From: Clostridia bacterium
Lineage (GTDB): Bacteria; Bacillota; Clostridia; Christensenellales; Borkfalkiaceae
DNA: 64,000 nucleotides
Assembly: GCA_017545865.1 (NCBI GenBank)
Contig: JAFWXO010000022.1
Coordinates: forward strand, 1 to 64,000
Direction of reading: 5' to 3'
Under the pieces are notes generated by a model. It was given only the letters and a program-made list of their open reading frames with translations, was not told the origin of the DNA and did no database searches. Of the stretch, positions 15,997-26,502 are shown one piece after another (the stretch's first letter is position 1; each line of letters begins with the position of its first letter). The position numbers and the translations under genes are program-made.

Positions 15997-16623
15997 TTAC
16001 TTAGAATACAATTCGACAATCATTTGTTCCTGAATTTGTAAATCAATATCTTCTCTAGTCGGAAGAGCGATTACTTTACCTTCGAGTTTTTCAGCATCAA
16101 ATTCAAGCCACTTAGGAACGTTATTAGCGTGTTCAGTTTGTTTGAACGCTTCAAAGTATTTGTTGCCTCTCTTGTTTTCCTTAACAGCAACCACGTCACC
16201 TGCTTTTAATTGATAAGAAGCAATGTTTACGTTCTTACCGTTAACGGTGAAGTGAGCGTGAGTTACAAGTTGACGCGCAGATGAACGAGAAGGAGCAAAA
16301 CCAAGACGGAATACAACGTTATCAAGTCTTCTTTCTAAAAGAGATAACATGTTTTCACCGGTAACGCCTTTCATTCTATCGGCTTCAACGAAATAATCTT
16401 TAAATTGTTTTTCGAGTACGCCGTAAATTCTCTTTGCCTTTTGTTTTTCAGCAAGTTGAGTGCCGTATTCGGAAACTTTGTGTCTGCCTGCGCCGTGTTG
16501 GCCGGGTGCTACCGGTCTTTGTTCAAACGGGCAAACGGTTTTATAGCACTTTTCGCCTTTTAAGAAAAGTTTGCATCCTGCTCTTCTGCATAAACGACAT
16601 TTTGCGTTTGTATATTTAGCCAT
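15997..16623 (-). CDS. rpsD: 30S ribosomal protein S4, zinc-binding form
   Basis: S4 nucleates 30S assembly by binding the 16S 5' domain and often regulates its own operon. The 208-aa protein keeps four cysteines at the N-terminus (CRLCRRAGC and KCYKTVC), the zinc-containing form, and the S4 RNA-binding domain around LDNVVFRLGFAPSRSSARQLV. It lies between rpsK and rpoA. Confidence 0.97.
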   Translation of the reverse strand: MAKYTNAKCRLCRRAGCKLFLKGEKCYKTVCPFEQRPVAPGQHGAGRHKVSEYGTQLAEKQKAKRIYGVLEKQFKDYFVEADRMKGVTGENMLSLLERRLDNVVFRLGFAPSRSSARQLVTHAHFTVNGKNVNIASYQLKAGDVVAVKENKRGNKYFEAFKQTEHANNVPKWLEFDAEKLEGKVIALPTREDIDLQIQEQMIVELYSK

Positions 16624-16641
16624 TTCCTATATACCTCCCTA

Positions 16642-17028
16642 TTATACTCTACGACGCTTCGGCGGACGGCAACCGTTGTGGGGAATAGGAGAAACGTCTT
16701 TAATAAGAGTTACTTCTACACCGCATACGCCTAATGCTCTAATAGCCGATTCTCTGCCTTGACCTGGGCCTTTTACGTAAACTTCAGCCGATCTTAAGCC
16801 GTGTTCCATAGCAGCTTTTACTGCTACTTCTGCTGCTTGTTGCGCTGCAAACGGAGTGCTCTTTCTCGAACCTCTATAGCCGAGTGCGCCTGCGCTTGCT
16901 TGAGTAATAGCGTTACCGTTCATATCAGTAACGGTTACGATGGTATTGTTGAAAGAAGATTGGATGTGTACCTGACCTTTATCAACTTTTTTAAGTTCTC
17001 TACGTTTTTTAGTAGTAGTTTTAGCCAT
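16642..17028 (-). CDS. rpsK: 30S ribosomal protein S11
   Basis: S11 sits in the 30S platform near the mRNA exit. The 128-aa protein has [34 protein letters not shown] and the C-terminal [18 protein letters not shown] hallmark. The C-terminus is complete. Spacing to rpsM is 18 nt. Confidence 0.97.
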   Translation of the reverse strand: MAKTTTKKRRELKKVDKGQVHIQSSFNNTIVTVTDMNGNAITQASAGALGYRGSRKSTPFAAQQAAEVAVKAAMEHGLRSAEVYVKGPGQGRESAIRALGVCGVEVTLIKDVSPIPHNGCRPPKRRRV

Positions 17029-17046
17029 AATAACTTATCCCTCCTC

Positions 17047-17424
17047 TTACTTAGATGCAGTCTTTTTCTTAGCGACTGTTCTACGCGGACCTTTTCTAGT
17101 ACGCGCGTTTCTCTTGGAACTTTGACCTCTAACGGGAAGACCTTTTCTATGTCTTACACCACGGAAACAGCCAATTTCCATAAGTCTTTTTACGTTAAGG
17201 TTTACTTCGGTGCGAAGTTCGCCCTCAACTTTGTAGTTGTGGTCGATATATTCTCTAAGTTTAGAGATATCTTCTTCCGTTAAATCCTTAACTCTTGTGT
17301 CAGGATTGATTCCTGTTGCTTTCAAAATTTTAGTTGCGGTCGGTCTACCGATACCATAAATATAAGTGATACCGATTTCAACGCGCTTTTCTCTTGGTAA
17401 ATCTACACCGGCAATACGAGCCAT
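17047..17424 (-). CDS. rpsM: 30S ribosomal protein S13
   Basis: S13 contacts the 50S subunit and P-site tRNA from the 30S head. The 125-aa protein shows [20 protein letters not shown], the helix-hairpin-helix region [12 protein letters not shown] and the basic tail [17 protein letters not shown]. Standard length; follows rpmJ. Confidence 0.97.
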   Translation of the reverse strand: MARIAGVDLPREKRVEIGITYIYGIGRPTATKILKATGINPDTRVKDLTEEDISKLREYIDHNYKVEGELRTEVNLNVKRLMEIGCFRGVRHRKGLPVRGQSSKRNARTRKGPRRTVAKKKTASK

Positions 17425-17490
17425 TTTTTTAACCCTCCGAAATTAGTTAAATAATAATTTTTTTATTTTAGTTTGGTTTGTAAGAAGTAA

Positions 17491-17607
17491 TTAACCTTGT
17501 TTTTGCTTATGGTTTTTATTCTTGGAACAAATTACCATAACTTTGCCTTCTCTTCTGATGACTCTGCATTTGTCGCACATAGGTTTTACTGATGGTCTTA
17601 CTTTCAT
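17491..17607 (-). CDS. rpmJ: 50S ribosomal protein L36, zinc-binding form
   Basis: A 38-codon ORF between infA and rpsM, easily missed by length cut-offs. It begins [19 protein letters not shown] and keeps the C-x2-C, later Cys and His ([14 protein letters not shown]) ligand set, so it is the zinc-containing form. AGGA-type ribosome binding sequence precedes the ATG at 17607. Its position matches the alpha operon of Firmicutes. Confidence 0.95.
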   Translation of the reverse strand: MKVRPSVKPMCDKCRVIRREGKVMVICSKNKNHKQKQG

Positions 17608-17643
17608 TTTTTATTTCCTCCGATAATTTTTTGATTATAAAAA

Positions 17644-17865
17644 TCAGTTTTTGCTGCGCCATACGATTCTACCTTTGGTTAAATCGTAAGGGCTCATCTC
17701 TATCTTAACTCCGTCACCCGGGATAATCTTAATGTAATTCATTCTAAGTTTTCCTGAAATGTACGCGGTTATGATAAAGCCGTTTGAGAGTTTAACTTTG
17801 AACGTAGCGTTCGGCAATGCTTCGACGATAACGCCTTCTGCCTCAATAACGTCGTTTTTAGACAC
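17644..17865 (-). CDS. infA: translation initiation factor IF-1
   Basis: IF-1 occupies the 30S A site during initiation. The 73-aa OB-fold protein has [35 protein letters not shown] and the closing [20 protein letters not shown] precedes the ATG. It lies between map and rpmJ. Confidence 0.96.
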   Translation of the reverse strand: MSKNDVIEAEGVIVEALPNATFKVKLSNGFIITAYISGKLRMNYIKIIPGDGVKIEMSPYDLTKGRIVWRSKN

Positions 17866-17916
17866 TCTTTATTTACCTCCATTTTTATAATCGCTTGCAA
17901 GTCTTTCTTGCTACTA

Positions 17917-17981
17917 CCTACTCGCCCGCTTCTTCCTTAAGGCTTAAAGTTTACACTGTACCACCAGATTCGGCAAGTAGG
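17917..17981 (-). promoter_or_regulatory. possible structured leader of infA
   Basis: In the 122-bp gap between map and infA, CCTACTTGCC (minus strand, 17972-17981) can pair with GGCGAGTAGG (17917-17926), a 10-bp stem with one G-U pair. Closer to infA, GCAAG and CTTGC form a second small stem. It could be an mRNA processing or regulatory structure; no known leader class is recognised. Confidence 0.3.
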
Positions 17982-17987
17982 AAGTGT

Positions 17988-18725
17988 TTACAGCGTTAAT
18001 ATCTCAACGCCGTTGTCGGTTATTACAACCGTGTTTTCATAGTGCGCTGACGGCATCTTATCCCTTGTAATACAGTCCCACCCGTCTATGTCGACTTGGT
18101 AAGTACCCATATTTATCATAGGTTCGATGGCTAACGTCATGTTCTTTCTAAGTCTAACGCCAGTTCCCCTTCTTCCATAGTTCGGAACTTCAGGATCTTC
18201 GTGGACTTTTCTACCGATACCGTGCCCTACCATCGCTTTTACGACGGAAAAGCCGTTTTTGACAGCGTGCTCTTCTACTTGAGCGCCGATATCGCCAAGC
18301 GCGCTACCTATCATTATGCCTTCAATTCCTTTAAAGAAACACTCTTCGGTTACCCTAACGAGTTTATCCTTCTCAGGCGTTACTTCACCTATACGGAACG
18401 TTCTTGCACCGTCACCGTGGAAACCGTTTAAACACGCGCCCACGTCAACTGAAACGATATCGCCTTCTTTAATAATTCTATTGCCAGGTATTCCGTGCAC
18501 TACTTCTTCGTTAATCGAGATGCAAGCGCTTTTCGGAAACCCGTATAAACCTAAAAAGGAAGGTTTCGCCCCGCAAGACGTTATATAGTTGTGAATAACT
18601 TTGTCGAGTTCCCCCGTAGTCATGCCGGCTTTCACCGTTTGACCCGCTAAATTAAGCGCGTCTCTCACGACTTTACAGGGTTCTCGCATAAGTTCAATTT
18701 CTCTATCCGATTTTATGATTATCAT
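17988..18725 (-). CDS. map: methionine aminopeptidase type I
   Basis: Removes the N-terminal methionine from nascent proteins using two metal ions. The 245-aa pita-bread-fold protein shows the metal ligands in context: VSVDVGACLNGFHGDGART (two Asp), VGHGIGRKVHEDP (His), and near the end AIEPMINMG (Glu). A normal-length type Ia enzyme with no zinc-finger extension. It starts one base after adk ends. Confidence 0.96.
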   Translation of the reverse strand: MIIIKSDREIELMREPCKVVRDALNLAGQTVKAGMTTGELDKVIHNYITSCGAKPSFLGLYGFPKSACISINEEVVHGIPGNRIIKEGDIVSVDVGACLNGFHGDGARTFRIGEVTPEKDKLVRVTEECFFKGIEGIMIGSALGDIGAQVEEHAVKNGFSVVKAMVGHGIGRKVHEDPEVPNYGRRGTGVRLRKNMTLAIEPMINMGTYQVDIDGWDCITRDKMPSAHYENTVVITDNGVEILTL

Positions 18726-18726
18726 C

Positions 18727-19344
18727 TTAACCTAACTTGTTGACAATCTCGTCAAACACGCTGTCAATCGATTGATCGCCGTTGATAACTAAAAGCTTTC
18801 CAGCCTTTTTGTAGTAATCAATAAGCGGCGCAGTTTGATTTTCATAAACGGAAAGCCTGCTCTTTACGGTTTCTTCGTTGTCGTCCGCTCTTTGGTAAAG
18901 TTCTGCGCCACATTTGTCGCAAGTGGTTTTACCATTAAGGAAATCAACGTGATAAGATTCGCCACAAGGACAAACCCTTCTACCCGTAATTCGCTTTAAA
19001 AGTTTTGTTAAGTCAACGTCTATATTAACGACCGTTTCAACGTTTGAAAACTTATCAAGTTCTTCCGCTTGGAAAGTATTCCTCGGGAAACCATCTAATA
19101 AGTAACCGTTCTTACAGTCGTCTTTTGCTAAACGTTGTTTAACGATTTCTACCGTTACTTCATCGGGAACGAGTTGACCTTTATCTATATAAGATTTAGC
19201 AACAACGCCGATGGGAGTTTGTTTTTTAATGTTTTCTCTAAATATATCGCCCGTCGAAATGTGCGGAATAGAGTACTTTTCAGCAAGCCTTGTTGCTTGA
19301 GTACCTTTACCCGCGCCCGGAGCTCCAAGTAATATAACGTTCAT
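18727..19344 (-). CDS. adk: adenylate kinase with zinc lid
   Basis: Interconverts ATP + AMP and 2 ADP. The 205-aa protein has the P-loop [10 protein letters not shown] (about 7-16), [16 protein letters not shown] for AMP binding and a four-cysteine lid (CPCGESYHV and [11 protein letters not shown]), the zinc-containing lid common in Gram-positives. Encoded between secY and map. Confidence 0.96.
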   Translation of the reverse strand: MNVILLGAPGAGKGTQATRLAEKYSIPHISTGDIFRENIKKQTPIGVVAKSYIDKGQLVPDEVTVEIVKQRLAKDDCKNGYLLDGFPRNTFQAEELDKFSNVETVVNIDVDLTKLLKRITGRRVCPCGESYHVDFLNGKTTCDKCGAELYQRADDNEETVKSRLSVYENQTAPLIDYYKKAGKLLVINGDQSIDSVFDEIVNKLG

Positions 19345-19345
19345 C

Positions 19346-20665
19346 TTACTTCAAAAATCCCTTGTAGTTCTTCATCATAATTTGCGATTGAAGCGCAGTG
19401 TTGAACTCGATTGCAACGGATACTACGATGAGCATACCGGTTGCAGTAAATACGCTGTAGCTTTCAGGGCTTATTGCCTTGAATACGATAGACGGAACAA
19501 GCGCGATAAGCGCTAAGAATAACGCGCCGAAAAGAGTAATTCTTCCGCTAATCTTTTTAAGATATTGAGCAGTAGGCTTACCGGGGCGAATACCCATAAT
19601 AAAGCCACCGTTTTGTTGAATACTCTTCGAAATATCGTCCGGATTGAACTGAATTGACGTGTAGAAGTAAGCAAAGAAGATAATGAGTAAACTCAAAACT
19701 ACCATGTAAAGCCAAGAGTTTGTACCCATCCAAGTTGCCCACCATTGACCGAAACTACCGTTAGCCCAGCCAAAGAGCGTCATAATAAGTTCAGGGAAAC
19801 TAAGAATAGAGAACGCGAAGATGAGCGGAAGAACGCCAGTCGAGTTAACCTTAATGGGAATAACCGTCGATTGACCGCCGTACATCTTGTTGCCTTTAAT
19901 TTGCTTAGCGTATTGAACGGGAATCTTTCTTTCAGCAAGTTCAACAGTTACGATGCAAGTGAATACTACTACGATTGCAATAAGCATTGCTATGAGTTTC
20001 CAGAAGTTGTTAAGACCACCTTCAGAAGCCCAAATATTAGTAATCATAGGAATAAACGCTTGACCTGCGCTTGCCAAAATACCCGCAAAAATAAGGAGCG
20101 ATATACCGTTTGAAACACCGTAATCGGTAATTCTCTCGCCAATCCACATAGTAATTACAGTACCCGCCGTAAAGAAGAGTATAACTACTACGTATGCAAG
20201 CCACTTTTGATTGAAAAGCATTTCGCTAAGCGGAGTTGCGTTGTCGGATGCAACTAAGTTTACGTCATACGCCATTAAAATACCAAGCGCTTGCACTACT
20301 GCAAGTAAAATGGTCAAATATCTGGTGTATTGCGAAATCTTTTTACGTCCTTCTTCGCCTTGCTTGGAAAGTCTTTCAAGTGAGGGGATTGCAACTGCAA
20401 GAAGTTGGATGATAATGGACGAGTTAATGTAAGGTCCGATACCCATCGCGAACAAAGTTCCCGATTGAAGCGAACCACCCGTCATCATGTTCATTATGTT
20501 AAGGTAAGAAAGTTCTTCCACCATGCCTTTGGAAATAAGCTCAGAACCAACGCCCGGAACGGGAATATAGCAACCAAACCTATAAACTAACAAAAGCAAT
20601 AAGGTAATATATATCTTAACGCGGATTTCTTTTACCTTAAACGCTTGTTTTAACGTTTCAAACAT
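19346..20665 (-). CDS. secY: protein translocase subunit SecY
   Basis: The channel of the Sec translocon. The 439-aa protein has ten hydrophobic segments, the N-terminal [24 protein letters not shown], the plug region after it and cytosolic loops with [11 protein letters not shown] and [17 protein letters not shown](M)GIRPG, both conserved SecY signatures. Its partner SecE is encoded at 42987; SecG is not seen here. Confidence 0.97.
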   Translation of the reverse strand: MFETLKQAFKVKEIRVKIYITLLLLLVYRFGCYIPVPGVGSELISKGMVEELSYLNIMNMMTGGSLQSGTLFAMGIGPYINSSIIIQLLAVAIPSLERLSKQGEEGRKKISQYTRYLTILLAVVQALGILMAYDVNLVASDNATPLSEMLFNQKWLAYVVVILFFTAGTVITMWIGERITDYGVSNGISLLIFAGILASAGQAFIPMITNIWASEGGLNNFWKLIAMLIAIVVVFTCIVTVELAERKIPVQYAKQIKGNKMYGGQSTVIPIKVNSTGVLPLIFAFSILSFPELIMTLFGWANGSFGQWWATWMGTNSWLYMVVLSLLIIFFAYFYTSIQFNPDDISKSIQQNGGFIMGIRPGKPTAQYLKKISGRITLFGALFLALIALVPSIVFKAISPESYSVFTATGMLIVVSVAIEFNTALQSQIMMKNYKGFLK

Positions 20666-20700
20666 TTTGTAACCTCCGTCTTATAAGTTAAAGGGATAAA

Positions 20701-21147
20701 TTAAACTAATTCGCAAGTACCGCCGGCTTTCTCGATTGCTTCTTTTGCAGATGCCGAGAATTTAGTAGCCTTAACGGTGAGCGCTACTTTAAGTTCAGCG
20801 TTTCCTAAAACTTTAAGACCAACTGCGTTTTTAACTTCTTTGATAAGACCTGCGCACCATAAAGTTTCAAAATCTACGACTGCGTTTGCTTCAAAGTTGT
20901 TAAGTAAGTCTACGTTAACGATTGCGTAAACTTTTCTAAAATGGTTGTTGAAACCACGTTTGGGAAGTCTTCTGGTAAGGGGCATTTGACCGCCTTCAAA
21001 GCCAGGTCTAACGCCACCGCCACTTCTTGCCCATTGACCTTTGTGGCCCTTACCGCTAGTTTTACCTAAACCAGAACCAGTACCACGGCCAAGTCTCTTA
21101 ACCGATTTTCTGCTGCCTTCAGCAGGTTGTAAAGTATCAATTCTCAT
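20701..21147 (-). CDS. rplO: 50S ribosomal protein L15
   Basis: L15 is a late-assembling 23S-binding protein. The 148-aa protein has the glycine/arginine-rich N-terminal arm ([35 protein letters not shown]) and globular C-domain with VNVDLLNNF. It lies between rpmD and secY as in most bacteria. Confidence 0.96.
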   Translation of the reverse strand: MRIDTLQPAEGSRKSVKRLGRGTGSGLGKTSGKGHKGQWARSGGGVRPGFEGGQMPLTRRLPKRGFNNHFRKVYAIVNVDLLNNFEANAVVDFETLWCAGLIKEVKNAVGLKVLGNAELKVALTVKATKFSASAKEAIEKAGGTCELV

Positions 21148-21158
21148 TGTGCCACCTC

Positions 21159-21347
21159 TTAAACGTTTTCAACTTTTACAAGGTGAGATACAACTTTTAA
21201 TTGACCTTGTAAAGTCGCGCTGTCAACGAATACTTTGGACTGACCGATTTTCTTAAGACCTAAAGCGGCTACAGTGCCTTTTTGAACTGCGGTACACGAA
21301 ATAGTGCTTTTTACAAGTGTTACTTGTACTTTAACTTCTTTAGCCAT
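21159..21347 (-). CDS. rpmD: 50S ribosomal protein L30
   Basis: Small 62-aa protein with the L30 core: [28 protein letters not shown] and [10 protein letters not shown]. Follows rpsE by 14 nt. The usual arginine of VRST-type cores is replaced but the fold pattern is clear. Confidence 0.93.
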   Translation of the reverse strand: MAKEVKVQVTLVKSTISCTAVQKGTVAALGLKKIGQSKVFVDSATLQGQLKVVSHLVKVENV

Positions 21348-21361
21348 TTTTCGTTACCCCC

Positions 21362-21880
21362 TTAGCCCAAAATTTCTTCAACGGTTTTACCGCGAAGCGC
21401 TGCAACTTCTTCAACAGACTTAAGACCGTAAAGTCCTTCAAGCGCTGCTTTTACCATGTTGATAGGGTTGGAAGTTCCGTGAGATTTAGTTCTAATGTTC
21501 TTAACGCCCGCTGCTTCCATAACCGCACGAACAGGACCACCAGCGATAACACCAGTACCTTCTTCTGCGGGGAGCATTACGATAGAACCTCTACCAAACT
21601 TACCTACCGTTTCGTGTGAAATGGTGTTGCCTACGAGTGCAACTTTTCTCATAGCCTTTTTAGCTTGAGCGGACGCTTTATCGATTGCTTCGGGAACTTC
21701 GTTTGCTTTACCCATACCGCAACCTACTCTGCCGTTTTCGTCACCTACAACGACGAGCGCCGCAAATCTCATTTTTCTACCACCCTTAACTACTTTAGTT
21801 ACGCGGTTTACGCAAATGAGTTTTTTGCAAAGGCCGTCTTTTTCTTCTTGTCTTCTGGGAGACTTATTTTCTCTTGCCAT
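21362..21880 (-). CDS. rpsE: 30S ribosomal protein S5
   Basis: S5 helps decoding accuracy and mRNA entry. The 172-aa protein has a dsRNA-binding-like N-domain ([28 protein letters not shown]) and a C-domain with [20 protein letters not shown] and [14 protein letters not shown] normal length and position. Confidence 0.97.
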   Translation of the reverse strand: MARENKSPRRQEEKDGLCKKLICVNRVTKVVKGGRKMRFAALVVVGDENGRVGCGMGKANEVPEAIDKASAQAKKAMRKVALVGNTISHETVGKFGRGSIVMLPAEEGTGVIAGGPVRAVMEAAGVKNIRTKSHGTSNPINMVKAALEGLYGLKSVEEVAALRGKTVEEILG

Positions 21881-21897
21881 TATGAAATTTCCTCCTA

Positions 21898-22266
21898 TCA
21901 GAATTTAAGGCCGGCTTCTCTTGCGCCGTCTGCTACGCTTTCTACTCTACCAGTGTAAATGTAACCGCCTCTGTCGAATACTACGGTTTCAATACCCTTT
22001 GCAAGAGCGCGCTTAGCAACTTCTTGACCTACAACCTTTGCTGCGTCTTTCTTGGATAAATCTTTTACCATTTCGATAACGCTCTTTTCAACGGTGGAGC
22101 AAGCTACTAAAGTGTTACCTGCAACGTCGTCAATAATTTGAGCGTAAATGTGATTAAGACTTCTGTAAACTGAGAGTCTTGGGCATTCAGCAGTGCCGGA
22201 TACCTTTTTTCTTACTCTTTTATGCCTTTGAATTCTATCGGCATTTTTATCAATCTTAGATATCAT
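21898..22266 (-). CDS. rplR: 50S ribosomal protein L18
   Basis: L18 binds 5S rRNA. The 122-aa protein has [13 protein letters not shown] sequence [20 protein letters not shown] and the C-terminal [26 protein letters not shown] hallmark. Standard length. Confidence 0.97.
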   Translation of the reverse strand: MISKIDKNADRIQRHKRVRKKVSGTAECPRLSVYRSLNHIYAQIIDDVAGNTLVACSTVEKSVIEMVKDLSKKDAAKVVGQEVAKRALAKGIETVVFDRGGYIYTGRVESVADGAREAGLKF

Positions 22267-22279
22267 ATCAAGTTACTCC

Positions 22280-22822
22280 TTATTTACCAGCCGTCTTACC
22301 TTCCTTACGTTCGATTACTTCATCGCTTAAGCGAATACCGTAACCGTGATAAGGTTCAGGTTTTCTGATGGCTCTGATTTTAGCCGCTTCCGCGCCAACG
22401 AGTTCTTTAGAAATACCTTTTACGGTGATTTCCGTGGGAGACGGACAAGCAAGCGTGATGCCTTCTACTGCCTTGAAATCAACGGTGTGGCTAAGACCTA
22501 CCGATAACACGATGTCTTTACCGTTTTGGGTAACCTTCCAACCAACGCCGTTTACGATAAGCGTTTTAGTGTAACCTGCAGTTACGCCGATTACCATGTT
22601 GTTAAGTAACGCTCTGTATAAGCCGTGTTTAGATTTGGTTGCGTTTTCTTCGTTTTTACGAGAAACTACCGCTTCACCGTTTTCAACTTTAATTTCAATG
22701 TTGTTGCCATCGTAATCTTGAGTAAGAGTTCCTAAAGGACCTTTTACGGTAAATACGTTAGCGTCAACTTTAATTTCTACACCTGCGGGAACTTTAACGG
22801 GTGCTCTACCTATTCTTGACAT
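22280..22822 (-). CDS. rplF: 50S ribosomal protein L6
   Basis: L6 lies near the factor-binding region. The 180-aa protein is the duplicated L6 fold: MSRIGRAPVKVPAGVEI at the N-terminus and the C-terminal EPYHGYGIRLSDEVIERKEGKT signature with KKK-less GKTAGK ending. Normal position after rpsH. Confidence 0.97.
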   Translation of the reverse strand: MSRIGRAPVKVPAGVEIKVDANVFTVKGPLGTLTQDYDGNNIEIKVENGEAVVSRKNEENATKSKHGLYRALLNNMVIGVTAGYTKTLIVNGVGWKVTQNGKDIVLSVGLSHTVDFKAVEGITLACPSPTEITVKGISKELVGAEAAKIRAIRKPEPYHGYGIRLSDEVIERKEGKTAGK

Positions 22823-22836
22823 AGCGCCTTACCCCC

Positions 22837-23229
22837 TTACCAGATGTAAGCAAGAACTTCACCGCCGTGATTTGCGTTTCTTGCTTCTTTATCGGTCATA
22901 ACACCCTTAGGAGTGGAGATAATCGCGATACCAAGACCACCGAGTACTTTCGGGAGTTCATCGTGACCAGCGTAAATTCTCAAACCGGGTTTAGATACCC
23001 TTTTAAGACCGTTAATAACCTTTTCGCCGTTAGGACCATATTTTAAAGTGATCACTAACTTGCTTTGTACTTCTTCTTCAACGAGTTCATAAGAAGTAAT
23101 GTAACCTTCCTGCAATAAAAGTCTTGCGATTTCTTTTTTCATGTTAGATGCAGGAACTTCAACGGACTCATGCTTTGCAATGAGCGCGTTTCTGATTCTA
23201 GTGAGCATATCTGCTATTGGATCTGTCAT
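22837..23229 (-). CDS. rpsH: 30S ribosomal protein S8
   Basis: S8 binds 16S helix 21 and in E. coli is the spc-operon repressor. The 130-aa protein shows [14 protein letters not shown] at the start and [27 protein letters not shown] at the end, both typical. Confidence 0.97.
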   Translation of the reverse strand: MTDPIADMLTRIRNALIAKHESVEVPASNMKKEIARLLLQEGYITSYELVEEEVQSKLVITLKYGPNGEKVINGLKRVSKPGLRIYAGHDELPKVLGGLGIAIISTPKGVMTDKEARNANHGGEVLAYIW

Positions 23230-23244
23230 TTTCTGTTCCTCCTC

Positions 23245-23430
23245 TTACCAACTTGACTTTTTTACACCGGGGATTTGACCTTTATATGCTAAGTTTCTAA
23301 AGCATATACGGCAAATTCCGTATTTACGAAGTACAGAGTGCGGACGACCGCAAATGCTGCATCTCGTATAACCCCTAGTAGAGAACTTAGGAGTTTTTTG
23401 TTGTTTGTTAATCATTGCTTTTTTTGCCAT
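23245..23430 (-). CDS. rpsN: 30S ribosomal protein S14, type Z (zinc)
   Basis: The 61-aa protein is the short zinc form with CSICGRPH and [22 protein letters not shown]. The ATG at 23430 follows AAGGAG; a frame six codons longer has no better site. Its zinc dependence matters because bacteria often replace it by a zinc-free copy in starvation; no such copy is in the window. Confidence 0.97.
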   Translation of the reverse strand: MAKKAMINKQQKTPKFSTRGYTRCSICGRPHSVLRKYGICRICFRNLAYKGQIPGVKKSSW

Positions 23431-23448
23431 AACCGTATTCTCCTTCAA

Positions 23449-24033
23449 TTACGCTTTGAAAGGCATACCCATTGCTTTTAATAATTGGTACGCTTCTTCG
23501 TCGGTTTTAGCGGTGGTTACGAAACAAATATCGAAACCTCTGATCTTTTCTACTTGGTCGTATTGAATTTCAGGGAAGATAAGTTGTTCTTTAATACCCA
23601 TCGCGTAGTTTCCCCTACCGTCGAAGGACTTATCGGGAACACCCTTGAAGTCTCTTACGCGGGGAAGAGCAATTGAAACGAATTTGTCAAAGAACTGATA
23701 CATCTTTTCGCCACGAAGGGTTACTTTGATACCAACGGTCATACCTTCTCTTACCTTGAAGTTAGCAACTGATTTCTTTGCTTTGGTAAGAACGGGCTTT
23801 TGACCACTGATAAGAGCGAGTTCTTTTTCTACGTTTTGAACACTTTTAGCATTGTCCTTAACGTCGCCAAGACCACCGTTGATGGTGATTTTAACGAGCT
23901 TGGGAACTTGGTTAACGTTTTTATAGTTAAATTGCTTCATAAGATAAGGTACAACTTCTGCTTTGTACATATCTTTAACTCTGCAAGCCGATTCGGTTGC
24001 AGTTACTTTAGCAACCTGAGTCTTTTCTGCCAT
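23449..24033 (-). CDS. rplE: 50S ribosomal protein L5
   Basis: L5 binds 5S rRNA and P-site tRNA. The 194-aa protein has [21 protein letters not shown], the [16 protein letters not shown] segment and [20 protein letters not shown]. It carries about 15 extra residues at the N-terminus compared with common 179-aa forms; AAGGAG supports this start. Confidence 0.96.
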   Translation of the reverse strand: MAEKTQVAKVTATESACRVKDMYKAEVVPYLMKQFNYKNVNQVPKLVKITINGGLGDVKDNAKSVQNVEKELALISGQKPVLTKAKKSVANFKVREGMTVGIKVTLRGEKMYQFFDKFVSIALPRVRDFKGVPDKSFDGRGNYAMGIKEQLIFPEIQYDQVEKIRGFDICFVTTAKTDEEAYQLLKAMGMPFKA

Positions 24034-24052
24034 AATTAGTTCTCCTTAAATT

Positions 24053-24532
24053 TTAAGCGTTTTCAGCTTCTGCCGTTTCAGTCTTAACGGTCTTTTTTCT
24101 GGTAGAAGTCTTTTTAACTTCTGCTACTTCTGCAACTTCTTCAGTTGCGGTTTCTGCTTTTTTCTTCTTAGTAGCTTTCTTGGGTGCTTCTTCTACTGCT
24201 TTTTTGCTAGCTTTTTCAAACTTGCCGTCAAGCGATTTTCCGCACTTTTTGCAAACTCTAACCTTCTTACCGTCAACTTCTGCGTGCGCTACTCTCGTTG
24301 CTTTACCGCAAACGGGGCAGATTACGAGAACGTTTGAAGCGTCGATTGCGCCTTCTTTCTTGATAATTTGGCTGGTTTCTTGAGCGGAACGGGCTTTTTG
24401 GCTCTTAGATTGAACGTTAACGCCTTCAACAACTACTTTGTTTGCCTTGGGCATAACGGCAATAACTTTACCCGTTTTCTTCTTGTCTTTACCCGTAAGA
24501 ACTACTACGTTATCGTTTTTCTTAACTTTCAT
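24053..24532 (-). CDS. rplX: 50S ribosomal protein L24 with charged C-terminal extension
   Basis: L24 starts 50S assembly. The KOW motif is at the N-terminus (NDNVVVLTGKDKKKTGKVIAV), followed by a zinc-ribbon-like CPVCGKATRVAH and CKKCGK. Usual length is about 105 aa; here residues 105-159 form an extra Lys/Glu/Ala/Thr-rich tail (KKATKKKKAETATEEVAEVA) of low complexity that would extend from the ribosome surface. Confidence 0.95.
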   Translation of the reverse strand: MKVKKNDNVVVLTGKDKKKTGKVIAVMPKANKVVVEGVNVQSKSQKARSAQETSQIIKKEGAIDASNVLVICPVCGKATRVAHAEVDGKKVRVCKKCGKSLDGKFEKASKKAVEEAPKKATKKKKAETATEEVAEVAEVKKTSTRKKTVKTETAEAENA

Positions 24533-24542
24533 AATAATCTCC

Positions 24543-24911
24543 TTACAGTACTTCCGGTGCGAGAGAAATTATTTTAATAAATTCTCTTTCACGGAGTTCT
24601 CTTGCTACCGGTCCGAAAATACGAGTTCCTCTCGGTTGCTTGTTGTTATCGATGATAACTGCTGCGTTATCGTCAAACTTAATGTGAGTACCGTCTGCTC
24701 TACGAAGACCTTTAGCGCTTCTTACGATAACCGCCTTAACAACGTCACCTTTCTTAACAGCGCCACCCGGAGTAGCCGTTTTAACACTTGCAACGATAAC
24801 GTCGCCAATGTTACCACATCTTCTGAAAGAACCGCCTAAAACTCTAATGCACATAATTTCTTTTGCGCCGGAGTTATCTGCAACTTTTAATCTGGTTTGT
24901 GGTTGTATCAT
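24543..24911 (-). CDS. rplN: 50S ribosomal protein L14
   Basis: L14 is at the subunit interface and binds silencing factor RsfS in other bacteria. The 122-aa protein has [27 protein letters not shown] and [24 protein letters not shown], both diagnostic. Normal length. Confidence 0.97.
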   Translation of the reverse strand: MIQPQTRLKVADNSGAKEIMCIRVLGGSFRRCGNIGDVIVASVKTATPGGAVKKGDVVKAVIVRSAKGLRRADGTHIKFDDNAAVIIDNNKQPRGTRIFGPVARELREREFIKIISLAPEVL

Positions 24912-24928
24912 TTTCGTCTCCTCCCGCC

Positions 24929-25183
24929 TTACTTCGCCTTTTCAACGATTTCGGAAACTCTCCAGTTCTTAGTCTTAGAAAGTTTTCTGGTTTCAACGAT
25001 TCTTACTTTATCGCCGATACCGCATTCGTTGAGTTCGTCGTGAGCTTTAAACTTAATAGTTTTGGTAATAGTTTTCTTGTAAAGAGGGTGTTTTCTCTTA
25101 TCGGTAACTTCTACAACAACGGTTTTGTCCATCTTGTCAGAAACTACTAAACCCACTCTTTCTTTTCTTAAATTTCTTTCCAT
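24929..25183 (-). CDS. rpsQ: 30S ribosomal protein S17
   Basis: An 84-aa OB-fold protein with [25 protein letters not shown] and [24 protein letters not shown]17 binds 16S helix 11. Position between rpmC and rplN is standard. Confidence 0.97.
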   Translation of the reverse strand: MERNLRKERVGLVVSDKMDKTVVVEVTDKRKHPLYKKTITKTIKFKAHDELNECGIGDKVRIVETRKLSKTKNWRVSEIVEKAK

Positions 25184-25197
25184 AAAACTCTCCTCCG

Positions 25198-25395
25198 TTA
25201 CGCCTTCTTGATTTCTCTTTCACGGATTTCCGTTTTAACTCTTGCAATATCCTTCTTAACGCCACTAATAACGTTAGGATTTTCAAGTTGACCAGTCGCA
25301 TGACGGAAACGAAGGTTAAACAATTCTTCTTTTAAGGATACGAGTTTCGATGCTAACTCGTCGTTAGTCATTTCTCTTACTTCTTTTGCTTTCAT
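25198..25395 (-). CDS. rpmC: 50S ribosomal protein L29
   Basis: A 65-aa two-helix protein: [18 protein letters not shown] and [20 protein letters not shown], the L29 signature. It sits near the exit tunnel with L23. Its start overlaps the rplP stop by one base. Confidence 0.97.
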   Translation of the reverse strand: MKAKEVREMTNDELASKLVSLKEELFNLRFRHATGQLENPNVISGVKKDIARVKTEIREREIKKA

Positions 25396-25823
25396 TAACC
25401 TTCACCGCCTTCTTGACTTTCTTTCTTAACGAACTTCGTCTTGATAGGTAACTTGTGACCTGCAAGACGCATTGCTTCTCTTGCAACGCTTTCTTCTACA
25501 CCAGACATTTCGAACATTACTCTGCCCGGTTTAACTACTGCTACCCAGTATTCAACAGAACCTTTACCTGAACCCATTCTGGTTTCAGCAGGCTTTTGAG
25601 TGATGGGCTTGTGGGGGAAGATATCAATCCAAACCTTACCACCACGCTTAATAAATCTCGCCATTGCGATACGAGCTGCTTCAATCTGGTTGGAAGTAAC
25701 CCAAGCAGGTTCCATAGCAACTAAACCGTATTGACCGTAAGCTATCGTGTTACCTTTGTTAGCCTTACCAGTCATTCTACCGCGATGAACTCTTCTTCTT
25801 TTAACTCTCTTAGGCATCAACAT
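25395..25823 (-). CDS. rplP: 50S ribosomal protein L16
   Basis: L16 contacts A-site tRNA. The 142-aa protein has the start [40 protein letters not shown] and [11 protein letters not shown]. The ATG two codons in is also possible. Follows rpsC by 2 nt. Confidence 0.97.
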   Translation of the reverse strand: MLMPKRVKRRRVHRGRMTGKANKGNTIAYGQYGLVAMEPAWVTSNQIEAARIAMARFIKRGGKVWIDIFPHKPITQKPAETRMGSGKGSVEYWVAVVKPGRVMFEMSGVEESVAREAMRLAGHKLPIKTKFVKKESQEGGEG

Positions 25824-25825
25824 AA

Positions 25826-26488
25826 TTAAGCTTCGCCTCCTTCAGTCTTCTTCTTTCTGCCCAAAACTTCGCCTTTGTAAATCCATACTTTAATACCGAT
25901 TATACCGAAAGTAGTGTGCGCTTCAGCAAAACCGTAGTCGATATCAGCGCGGAGTGTTTGAAGGGGAATAGAACCTTCGTGATATTGCTCGGAACGAGCG
26001 ATTTCCGCACCGTCAAGTCTACCGCTTACCATAACCTTGATACCTTTAACGCCAAGTCTCATAGCGCGAGAAATAGCTTGTTTCATAGATCTTCTGAAAG
26101 ATGCTCTCTTTTCAAGTTGAGCGGCAACGCCTTCAGCAACGAGTTGAGCGTCACTATCGGGCTTTTTAACTTCTACGATGTTAATTGCGATTTGTTTACC
26201 CTTTGCAATTTTTGCAAGGTTGTTCTTCATAAGTTCGATTTCAGCACCTGCTTTACCGATTAAAACGCCAGGTCTTGCGGTAAATACGGTAACGGTAACT
26301 TTGTTAGCCGCTCTTTCGATTTTTACCGAAGAAACTGCTGCTTGGAAGTAGGTGTTTTTAACGTACTTTCTCAATTCGTAATCTTCTTTAAGGTTAACGG
26401 AGAAAGCTTTTTTATCAGCATACCATTGGGTATCCCAATCTTTAATAATTCCGACTCTTAAACCGTGCGGATTAACTTTTTGTCCCAT
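25826..26488 (-). CDS. rpsC: 30S ribosomal protein S3
   Basis: S3 lines the mRNA entry and has helicase activity with S4 and S5. The 220-aa protein has the N-terminal [12 protein letters not shown], a KH domain with the GXXG loop in [14 protein letters not shown] (about 70-83) and the C-terminal [13 protein letters not shown]. Normal length. Confidence 0.97.
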   Translation of the reverse strand: MGQKVNPHGLRVGIIKDWDTQWYADKKAFSVNLKEDYELRKYVKNTYFQAAVSSVKIERAANKVTVTVFTARPGVLIGKAGAEIELMKNNLAKIAKGKQIAINIVEVKKPDSDAQLVAEGVAAQLEKRASFRRSMKQAISRAMRLGVKGIKVMVSGRLDGAEIARSEQYHEGSIPLQTLRADIDYGFAEAHTTFGIIGIKVWIYKGEVLGRKKKTEGGEA

Positions 26489-26502
26489 ATCTTCCTCCTT
26501 CC

